A stretch of DNA of 64,000 nucleotides from Trebouxia sp. TZW2008 (taxonomy: Eukaryota > Chlorophyta > Trebouxiophyceae > Trebouxiales > Trebouxiaceae): assembly GCA_002118135.1 (NCBI GenBank), contig BDIU01000225.1, forward strand, positions 82,452 to 146,451. The letters are read 5' to 3'. Below the pieces are notes generated by a model that was given only the letters and a program-made list of their open reading frames with translations, searched no databases and had not been told where the DNA came from. The translations under genes were made by a program, and so were the position numbers. Shown in pieces: positions 35,801 to 46,000 of the stretch (position 1 is its first letter; each line of letters starts with the position of its first letter).

Positions 35801-36369
35801 TCAGCTTGTAGTGTTGTGATCAGTAGCATCTGAGCGTGAGCCAAAGCACTTGAGCATTCAAGCCACAGGATACTGAGGGCAATCATGTTCTCTGATATGG
35901 GGCTTTGCTCATAGTCACGATGTCTTGCAGACAGAGTGCCATACCTTACGTGCAGCAAGAAGGTCCCCGTGTTTGATGGGGTTGCTTGCAAAGACCATCT
36001 CTGGCACCAGCAACCTATACGAATTCATGCCGCGTTCCTCGGTTACCTTCAAAAGCTCCTGCAAGCAGCAAAACCTTCATTGCACGCGCAGTGGTGTCAG
36101 CAAACGAGCAGTGTGGCACCAATACGTACAGGCCAGACGTGCTGCATGGCAAGTCGAAAGTGGTGATTGGTTTGGCCCAGAGAGGCTATCGTCCGAGCGC
36201 ATCCAAAAGGCGTGTACATCTTGTCGAGCGGTCGCAGCAGCAAGTTTGTAATCATGGCGAAAACCTCATCTGGAAGCAACTGCAAAAGAGAAGGCTCGGT
36301 TGTAGTTGCATGCATCGATCTCGACGCTATCTCAGATCCTGGCAAATGTGTGGCAAGAAACGCGTCCGT
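32867..36369 (-). CDS. F-box-like, coiled-coil-rich protein, paralogue 2
   Basis: Tandem paralogue of the 28705-23781 gene; family not recognised. Exons (minus): 36369-36130, 36058-35945, 35797-35528, 35329-35206, 34814-34699, 34403-34245, 33873-33723, 33012-32867. All phases agree with each other and with paralogue 1. Exon 1 carries LLPDEVFAMITNLL and ASLGQTNHHFR. Later parts include KSKAEAARLADLGAQLSQLL, RKRKKEAINPQQIYALEDVH, EQRRKRLADAAAHRRAKLL, SWVLEEAVAAYTGTGPSLQ, TEAELRAAAG and ERNALWTLGTEIGF. The codon aligned with the paralogue's ATG is ACG (36369-36367) with an in-frame TAG just upstream, so translation probably starts at the Met at 36315 or in an unseen exon. Exon 6 is uninterrupted here. 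Further 3' exons are uncertain. Confidence 0.65.
35070..35200. repeat. dispersed repeat copy (GTGCTAGGTGTG family)
   Basis: AAAAGTGCTAGGTGTGCGTG followed by GGCCAGGCCGGCTTGTTTTG and CTGATGTTCAAATGATGAAA. A related minus-strand copy lies at about 31960-31855 with the same order of blocks. Shorter copies occur at about 19388-19410 and, inverted, 11085-11110. Part of the second block recurs near 32050. Confidence 0.55.
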
Positions 36370-37104
36370 TTTGCCCTAAAGATCACAACACAAAGCCAGC
36401 GTGCACGCACATCAGTACGCAACAAGTCATAAAAGAGTTTGAAACAGGCTAGGTCCGACGTCAAGTCAAACTTTTTGATTGCGATGAAAGTTTCGCTCGA
36501 TCATCATGAAACTAAACTTGGAAACTTTGATGCACAGCTGCAACACTTGCAAATGCGCCACACTCAGCAGGGTCTTCAGCACAGGATCAAGATGCCAACA
36601 GTCAGCTTGTCCATTGCATGACAGTGCATTGGGCTAGACTTTCCTTGTCTGAGGTACTCCCCCTTCATCAGCAGTTTGACATTGAACAGCAGAGCCATTG
36701 GGAATTTGCCAGCATGCAGGAGCTTGACTTGCAAGCCTAGCAATCCAATTGATCACTGCAAGTGCACTGAGCAGACAGCATGCTGCTAGGGCATGTTACA
36801 CAGGCATAAAGTGTATGGGTGGAAAGCCTCATGATCAATGAAATTTGTCAAGCATGTCAACACTAGTCAATCAAGCTAGCAATGTATGTCCAGCAATTTT
36901 AAAGAACAACACCTACAGCAATTCTGAGAAAAACAGTTTCTGCTGAGACCGCTGTGCTCTGCAAGCTGACGATGGTTGCGTCATTAGCTGAACCAAAAGC
37001 CTGCATGACCCAGTTGCGTCATGACAAGATCCCATTGGTCCAGTGAAACACGTATCAAGCCATACGGGCATGAGCGTCAATATAAGTTCAGTACAGTGGG
37101 AGGA
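36370..37104. other. intergenic, between F-box-like paralogue 2 and DUS3
   Basis: Both flanking genes are on the minus strand, so this holds the promoter of paralogue 2 and the 3' flank of DUS3. On the minus strand TGTAA, the usual chlorophyte poly(A) signal, occurs near 36793, about 310 bases after the DUS3 stop. No gene seen. Confidence 0.4.
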
Positions 37105-40100
37105 TCAGCCATTTTCTTGAGCAGCCTCAGCATCTTGAGCCATCTCAGTCTCTGATCTGGCATAAGCATTTGACTTGTGCTTAGGCGCAAAGCTGAATTT
37201 GGCTGGCGTGGGGCCAAGTAGCATCTCAGAAATCTTTACCCAGTCAGCTGCATTGTCGCTGCACTCAGCACACAGAGAGTAAACAAGAAAATGGCAGCAG
37301 CCATGAGTGCAACATGAGCATAGCATGTCACAGCATAGAAAAAGGTGTTGTTATCCTTCCTGAGGCAACTCTGCAGATGCAATGTCAGCTTGGGGCAATG
37401 CGCATGCAATCTTCAAAGATTCAGCACCATGATGCCTCATGGGCAAGAATTCCATGTCACACATACATGATACAGAGTTCTGCAGCTTGCAATGTGTTGC
37501 AGCAGCAACTCCAACAGTCTGGATGTCCTATCGGAGTGCAGCAGGACATCAGCCTGGAACAATTGCGTAGGGTATGTGTGACCAGAACAATGTTGCGCAT
37601 ATTTGCATACCTTGCAAGCAAAGTTTCCAGGTCTGATCTGCCATAGTGAGCAGGCGGCCGCCATTGCATGCACTGAGGCACCACCTCAAGAAGTCCAACT
37701 GGCACATACCGGTACAAGAAGCTGAGCCACTCCAGCAGGAAACGCCTGCAAAAACAGAGAGACTGATTAACAACAAGAAATAGAAGACGGATCTTACAGG
37801 GTTTACAAGCAACAGTATGTTCTCAAATTATTGCATGCCTCAGAATAATCATTGTATCACGTGCTGCTGTATTGCAAATGTGCATGCTTGAAGGCACTCT
37901 GGACCACAATACTGGAGCTTGTTGTACTTGACTTGACATCATTTCGACAGCATGCGACTGAACACATGCTGCAGAGACTTTGGAGGTCATGCAGCGTGAT
38001 GCTGTCAGGCCCATGCAGACGCCAGTACATGCAGTCCTGACCGGCAAAAGGTGGCAATTGTGCGCACCTTGTAGTTTCTACTCCTTTGGCATCAGAGCCC
38101 CAGTGCTCGAGACCATTGCTGCAGAATTGCTTCAAAATGTCTAGGCGCTCACTGGGGCTGATGTCAATGTGGCGCTGCTCTTTGATCTCTTGGAAGATCC
38201 AAGGCTTGATCAGAGCACCCCTGCAGACATGTTGAGCAATTTGACTTTTACATGACTCTTATAAAGTGTGCAAAGAACAGTGCGGTTTCTCATCAAAATA
38301 TGTCCCAAAGATGTCCCAAAGGGCTTGAATCACCACCACAGCCTATGCCATGTCATTCATGTCAAAGCTAGTACTGAGGGCATCACTCTGACGCAGTGGA
38401 TCTGCAGCTATACTGAGGATCGCTATCGAGGGAGAAAAGGGTGAGCAAGAGGCTGACCTGGCAATCATGCAAGTCGCGACTGGGCTCTTTGCATTGACGT
38501 GAGCCTGGTAGTCTGTCCAGGCAAACACATCTCCATTGCCTATCAGGGGCGTCTTGGTAAGCATCTGAGCACACTTGGTGACATATGTCCAGTCAGCTTC
38601 CCTTGAGTACCTGAGCTAGCACAGCAGCTGCAGACTACGTACTGCATAACTTGTGTATCAGTTGACTGATACTGCACTGCAGCTCTCATGCTTGCCATTA
38701 GGTACAAACCGAAGCCTAGTCTCTTACTCAAGTGACAAACAGATGGATGCTGCATGTGCTGGCACGCAAGATTGCGCCCCTGCACCCCCAGAAAAGTTGT
38801 ATCAACATTGTGATTGACCTGGTCTGTGGCAGATTACACCAATTGGTCAGGAAAGCAAGAACTGCAAATCAGTGCATGCAAAATGCAAGGCTGCCACAGA
38901 CTGCACAGCTGATGCAGGATGCCTATACCTCTGCTGTCGTGATCGCCCATGCAGGGTGATGCCAGAGGCGCCCCAGGACTGTACTTCACGCACAAAGTTG
39001 TGTGCTACATCATGGTCATCCAAGTAGCCTTTCCTGAGCTTAATGGTCAAAGGGCAGCTGAGGATTGATGACATGCTGCGCACAATCTTCTCTATCTGTT
39101 TGGGCCTCTGCAGCAGTGATGCCCCAGCATTCCTGCACACCAAAAAGGAGACTATAGAGAGCAGATCTGCTTTAGAAGCAAAGCCAAGCTGTATCACAGG
39201 CGATTTACTCATTCATAATGCAAGCTGATGGTGAAAGGTAGGCTTGCACTAAGTGTGCCAGGTGGATGAACAAGTTGCAGTGATTGATGTAGCGACATGT
39301 TGACTATTGCAGGACTTGAGTCATAGACACCATCAAAATTGCCACGGCAGTCATGGCATGCACCATTTGCCATCAGTGAACACTATGGCTTAGTGCTGGT
39401 GGTTGACAGGGCCAGCATCATTTGAGCTGATGTTTCGAGCAGCATTGACATGGTGACCTCAGCGACATGCAACATTGAAGGTAGGCCAACGTGGTGACCT
39501 CAACTACATGCAACGTGAAGATAGGCTTGCAGCTGGGATACACTTATGTTCACAGTCACATACATCAGCTGGGCATGGCTAAGCAGTTTCTCATGAGCAA
39601 GGACCAGCCATGCAAACAACACGAGCTGAAACTTCAGCAAGGCATGACTGCAGGGCAGAGTGCTACATGCAAGTTGGCTGGTCACAATCTGCACCTACTT
39701 GCTGCAGATCAAGTCAATAGGGCACCCCATGTTGACGTCCACAAAGTCCACATCACAGTTCTGTTCAATGAGCTGAGCAGTGCGCGCAAGGGAATCAGCA
39801 AAGCCACCACACACTTGCACCCCAAAGACGTCTTCACAAGGATGGCGCTTCAGCAGAGCCCATTCTGAGCCTTGCCCTTGCAGTAGATTGGTTGCTAGGG
39901 CCATTTCACCACATGTAATGTCTGCGCCAAGTCCCTTGCAGATGCGCCTGCAGGAACGCAAGACAAGTCTCACCCAAAGCCATGTGCACCCTGGCTTGCT
40001 GCAGCGCATGAGCCTGCCAAAGAAGAAAGTGACAGTACAGCAAACTACATCAAAAATCTAAGGCTGATGCTATATGTGCAGCTTGTCATTTTGCGCGAAG

Positions 40101-42439
40101 TATCTGCAAGGTGCATGATGTCAACTTGCAGGCAAGGTATGACTTCCTTACATGAGCCTGCAATTCCTTGTGGGACATGCATTGACACATTTATTATAAG
40201 CTTTGGGCTACACAGTCATGGCAAGAGGGCAGACGTGTGGTGCGATCTGATAGATTGGGGCAGAATCCGATGAAGCTGGGCTAACCTGAAGGGCAAATTG
40301 CCCACAGTAGTCAGGGGTGCAAGGTACAGCTTCCCCGTAACATCAAGTCTCTTCTTCTCCTGGGGCCTCAGAGGGACATCCACATGTATGTCACTGGCGT
40401 TGTCAGTGTGTTGCCTGCAGGAACAGACTATCATTTTTACACAAAGCAGCATATGCTGCTTGGCAGAAGGCCTTAAGCAATATGATGCACTCTGAGGTAC
40501 TTGCAGCATATCACCCCTGTACACACTAATGGATTTGCATTGCTGCAGACATTTTATGCAGACTCAGACATCTCAATGCTGCCCTGGTAGTGACGCCATG
40601 CTCACATGGAAGGCGTGGCACAGCTTTCAGGCTCTTGTGCAAATCATGCGCTTGCAGCTACAGTCATCACCTGCTGACATCGTATAACAAAGCATGTCCA
40701 TCTGGATGCTGGACATGTCCATTGCCTGGACCGTCAGAAGCTGATGTGCCATTGGCTGAGTTGGCGCCATTGACAAGCGGCTGTTCAGAGGACACTGATG
40801 CTGCTCGCGCATCAGACGACCTGTCAGGCTGTGCTTGGGCAGAGGATGCTGTTGCAGGCGCTTGAGAAGGCGTACCAATGGCAGCTGCTGCTGCAGCAGC
40901 AAGAGAAGTTTGGGAAGCAAGCGCTTCGCTTGCTGAACCTGGCTGAGGTGTTGGGGCTAAGAGAGCTGCGTCAGAACCTGGCAGCTGATCACAGTTCTGT
41001 GACTCAGGCTTGGGATTGCCTGCTAAATCGCTGGAGATTGAGGGTACATGAAGAATGTGCTCAGCATTGGCAGCGGCTGCTGCATCTGCTGCCTGGGCAG
41101 TTGTCTGTGAAGCTGATGGCTGTGAGTCAGTGCATGCTCTCTTGGCAGGTTGCTCTGTCTCTTCTGGACTAGAACTTCTCTTGGATGTTTGTGCTTGACT
41201 CTGGCTGGCTGTTGCAGAGGAGGTGCCTTTCCTTCTTGACTTGTTCTGGCGGCTAATCTTGATGCCTAGTTTGTTCAGAACTGCATCTGCTCGCCCAAAG
41301 TCATAGGTTTGCCTTCTAAGCTGACTCTGCAGGTCTCGTGACATTGTGTTCATGCTGTCATATATAGCAGGCGCCACTGGCAGCTCCACATGTGATGGTA
41401 CATCTGCAAGGCATGCACAAATGTGACACACTGCCAGCAAGTAAGTCCTGCTGCATAAACACCGTCAAGGCAGATGTGCTTCTTCAAGATGCTTTGAAAG
41501 CTGCAAAGGGTTCTCCAGAGGTCCCTAAAGGGTTTGCAATTCAGGAGCATGCAATCCATGCATAGAAGGCAATGTCAACCTGTAATGTGCTCTGTAACCG
41601 GCTGCTGTGCCTTGTGCTCAGCCGAAAGTGCAGCTGTGCCATTGGATGGATTGGCAAGCTCAACACTGGGCCCTGATGGCACCTCAGCGTGCACAGCAGC
41701 GTCAGCTGTTGCTACTGCCGAGTTTTGAAGTTGGGAAACACCATTCTGCTTGTCTATCGTGTTTGAGCCCTGCTGACCCTGAGTGTATTTGAGCGTGTGC
41801 TTGTCAGGGTTGTGGTGGGATGATGAAAACTGACATGTGATGCCTGCAGTTCATGCATCACAGTCAGTTAAGCCAAAATGTAGAGCTAACATGCCACAAA
41901 GTTGCAGCCTAGCGCATTGACTTGCAGTATGTAGCTAGGTGACACAACTGAGTACTGCAATAGAACACAGCAACAGATGTATAAAGTGGTACAACACAGG
42001 CTTACCAAAAGGACACCTTGCTGAGGAAGAGAAAGGGCACTGTCCAGGCAAGTCTTTTGGCTTCTGTTTTAAAAAGGCTTCAACATCATGACTGAAGCGA
42101 CATCTCTCGAACTCACACTTGCCAGCCAAGAAGTTGATGCACAGACTGAAGACATCGTCTCTATCCTGCAGTTACCACTTGAGCTGCTTGCCCCAACCTC
42201 CAGATGGCTCGAGCAATGTGGCAAGACGCTGGACATGTTGGCAATAGCCACAGTCGCACCTTCCTAGCCTGTCGCTTGGATTTCTTCTCGGTGAGAGCAG
42301 CGGAGGCCTGCGCCTGCGCACCACCTACTGCAGGCACCTCGGAACGGGCTGCATAGGGCTTCCAGTACTCTCGTTTCACAGGCGCGATGCCTTTGTTGAC
42401 AAGCTCCTCGGCTGTCAACTCTTTGAGAGGAGTTGTCAT
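37105..42439 (-). CDS. DUS3: tRNA-dihydrouridine(47) synthase, Dus3 type, 837 aa
   Basis: FMN-dependent enzyme reducing U47 in tRNA. Eleven exons: 42439-42260, 42165-42006, 41843-41580, 41403-40671, 40414-40286, 39947-39699, 39132-38929, 38610-38458, 38220-38068, 37745-37611, 37258-37105. All GT-AG and in phase, 2514 nt from ATG to TGA. The N-terminus ([11 protein letters not shown]) is typical. Two CCCH zinc-finger-like clusters follow ([33 protein letters not shown]). The FMN core has [25 protein letters not shown] with the catalytic cysteine, [21 protein letters not shown] and [10 protein letters not shown]. Exon 4 adds about 200 residues of Ala/Ser/Gln-rich linker, making it longer than the roughly 650-aa animal and yeast enzymes. 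Splice edges are largely free of duplications. Divergent from the kinase gene. Confidence 0.95.
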
Positions 42440-43009
42440 GTTGAAAAGGCACTAGTGTTCGCAAACTGATGACCTGTGACCAACAACGAACTTCAAATTG
42501 AGCAAGCCTGCGGCAGAAATTGAAGTAGAAGATTGCCGGGTGGTGGAGGGAGATTTCAGAAGCAAATTTGACAGTTTTTGACTTTTGGAAAACATTGTGC
42601 TTGCAGTGCACCGTCCATTTCCACGAATAGGGCACCGGCTCGAGATCGTCGTCGCATTGCTTCAGCCAAAGCGTCTGCGCATCAGCTCTGCGGTCAGACG
42701 AATCTGTGTTTCCTTTTCGGTGTCTGTGCAATCTGCTTAATCAGGCCGACGGACCGCAGAGAGCATATGATTCCTTGTTGACTGTCGCAATAGCTTGAAA
42801 AAACACGGCGCAGCCTTTAAGTCTTTGATTGACAGCTGCGACTCCCTGCCAGGCCTCAACGGTGTTCCACATGGCAAACAGCAGCTGACAGTGGGTGGTA
42901 GGACACTTAGATAGCTTGCAGGCGTGCAATGAACAGGTGCATACACAACATGCAAATACGCTCTGCAACGAAGATGATCTGGTGTTGACCAACCTGCGCT
43001 CACTCGCAG
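42440..43009. promoter_or_regulatory. shared divergent promoter region, DUS3 and MAK-like kinase
   Basis: Only 570 bp separate the DUS3 ATG (42439, minus) from the first recognised kinase exon (43010, plus). Both promoters and the unlocated first coding exon of the kinase must lie here. No ATG-containing exon with the required phase (two bases over) could be found with a GT donor. Confidence 0.5.
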
Positions 43010-46000
43010 ATACAAAGTGACCAAGCAGCTGGGAGATGGTACTTATGGTAGTGTGTGGAAGGCTGTCAACATGCAGACCAAGGATCAGGTCATCTTGTGC
43101 ATATGCTTGTCTGGTATTGCAGAAAGCGTGCTGCCAGTACGAAGCACGTCCAAACTTGTGAAGCGTATCATGCAGGTAGCCATCAAGAAAATGAAGCGCA
43201 AGTTCTTCAGCTGGGAGGAATGCATGTCTCTGCGTGAGGTCAAATCATTGCGCAAGCTGAACCACCCCAGCGTGGTGAAGTTGAAAGAAGTCATCAGGGA
43301 GAATGACGAGCTCTTCTTTGTTTTTGAGTATCTGGTGGGTTTCGCGCTAATTTGCCATGATGCAATACACATCAACAATAACTTGCATACTTTGTGCACC
43401 AAGTTAAAGCATGGCATCTAGTGTAGGGCTGCCAACTGGCTTGAGAGGTCCTGCACATTCACCTGATGATCACATTCACCTTGCAGCCCCAAAGACATGC
43501 ATGTATGCTGTCGCTGCACTGCTGATGCATGCCCTTTGTGCAGGATTGCAACTTATACCAGGTGATCAAGGACAGGACCAAGCTGATGCCTGAGTCCCGT
43601 ATCAGGAGTCTGTGTCACCAAATCCTGCAGGGTCTTGCATATATACACAGGCACGGGTACTTCCACAGAGACATGAAGCCAGGTCAGAATCTGCATGCAC
43701 AGCTTCATGAGCTCTCAGCTATGCATCTGCTGTCGGCCTCGACACCTTGTTTAACGCATTAATAGAGTGCGCTTGTGCTTTGTGAGCAGTCCTGTCAGGC
43801 AGCTTCACTGTCTTAGCTGCAAGATGCTGTAGCATTTGCCATCGACAATGCTTACAACTCTGATGGGCTTGCATTCCGTTGCAGAGAACTTGCTGGTGCA
43901 TCGGGATGTGGTCAAGATTGCAGACTTTGGGCTTGCAAGGGAGATCAGGTCTAGGCCACCCTATACAGACTATGTCTCTACCCGCTGGTACAGAGCTCCA
44001 GAGGTGCTGCTGAGGTCCCAGTACTACAGCGCACCTATTGACATGTTTGCTGTGGGAGCAATCATGGCAGAGATGTTCACCCTGCGGCCTTTGTTCCCTG
44101 GCAACTCAGAGGTAAGAATCACTGCTACGTAGTGACAGGACCCAGCGCCAACTATGACTGTTGAGCATGGAAGCTGACCTGTAACGTCACCATCTGAGAA
44201 CAGGTTTCCACTGAGTTTGACCTAGCGATTGTCATTCTGTACCTTTGACAAGACAGTCTTGTAGTGCTGTTTAATGTTGAAGCATGCAGTCAAAGCTCAG
44301 GAGATCCATTGCTGACAAGTTTCTATGAAGTGACAATCAGCTTGCTCTGCAGGCGGATGAGATCTACAAGATCTGCAGCGTCATGGGCAGTCCCACAGCG
44401 CAGACATGGCCTGAAGGGATGAAGCTGGCAGCTCAGATGAAATTCAACTTCCCTCAGTTCAGTGCCACGCCTCTGCAGAAGCTGATTCCTCATGCTAGCC
44501 CAGAGGCCATTGATCTGATGACTTCTCTGGTCCACTGGGACCCTGCAAAACGCCCTACGGCTGCCCAAGCCCTGCAGCATCCCTTCTTTCAGGTACTATT
44601 TACTGTTGCTATCTTGGGCCAGCTATTGATTCATTCTAAACGCATGCTAGACAGGCTCAGCAGACCCAGCTAGGTATGTACTGAAGCCATCAACTGTCTC
44701 ACCTAGATTGGTAATGTGCTGTCCCAAAGCATTTATATTGAGCAGGCAGGGAGGTGAAGTCCCTATACACGGTTGTATGCCAAGTGTCTCTGGGTTTGCC
44801 CCAAGCCTTTGTCCCTACTAACTGCCCAAACATACACTGGAAAGGCATTCTGAGCTAATCAGCTTGTGATCTATATCTCTGCACAGTCAGACACCACAGA
44901 GCTTACAAGTCTGCTATCTTCCTGCTTGCTGTGTGAATGTTACTTGTGACACAGCTAAGCAATCATGGATGCAGTGCAGCAAGCTGTAGTGAAAGAGGTC
45001 ATGCCCATGATACTTCTGCAACATCTCCATGAGAGGTCTGCTGTGCTTGCCGGCTGCAGTGCTGCACTCTCACACAGTGCATGAAAAGCTTCCCGGGCTT
45101 GCAGGCTGAATAGCTGCTTTCTCCTGATAGCGCATGGCAAGTCTGCTGTGGTTGCATGCTGAAGGGCTGCTCCACCTGCTACAGTGCAACAAAAGTTTCC
45201 TGTGCTTGCGGGCTGAATAGCTGCTTTCTTCTACTGCGCATGTCAAGTCTGCTGTGCTTGCACGCTGAAGTGCTGCACTCTCGCACAGTGCATGAAAAGT
45301 TTCCTGGGCTTGCAGGCTGAATAGCTGCTTTCCCCTATAGCGCATGGCAAGTCTGCTGTGGTTGCATGCTGAATAGCTGCTTCACCTGCTGCAGTGCAAC
45401 AAAATTTTCCTGTGCTTGCAGGCTGAGTAGCTGCTTTCTCCTACAGCGCATGTCAAGTCTGCTGTTCTTGCACGCTGCAATGCTGCTGACCCTTCTACAG
45501 CGCATGACAAGTCTGCTGCGGTTGCAGGCCAAAGTGCTGCAACCTCACACAGTGTGAAAAGTTTCCTGTGCTTGCAGGCTGCATAGCTGCTTTCTCCTAC
45601 AGCGCATGTCAAGTCTGCTGCGCTTGCAGGCTGATGTGCTGCTTCCTACAACAGTGCATGGTACTTTTGCTGTGCTTGCAGGCTGAAGTGATCCCGTTTC
45701 CTGGAGTTCTTGAGAAGTGTCTTGGGTTGCAGGCTGAAGTGCTGCTCCCGCCTGTAAAGCATCAGAGCTCTGTGCTTGAGGGCTGCAGTGCATGGCAAGC
45801 TTGCTGTGCTTGCAGGCACAAGTGCTGATTTCTGCTTGTGATGACAACGCTGGTACTCAAGAAAAATGTCCTTATTTTAGTTTGTCAGTGCTCAGAAGTA
45901 CCACTGCAGTTGGAATGCAGTGATGGGTTCTGATTGCATTGACCTTACAGTAGGAGCTTGTCCAGACAAAATGCTGTGAGTGATAACTTCCTTTGCTTGC

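Noticed and set aside
40667..41440. Separate 257-codon minus-strand gene
   Set aside because: It is exon 4 of DUS3 read through its flanking introns. Splice sites at 41403 and 40671 fit the 11-exon model.
42578..42781. First exon of the MAK-like kinase from the open frame here
   Set aside because: It does not end in a donor giving the needed phase for 43010 and shows no similarity to kinase N-termini.
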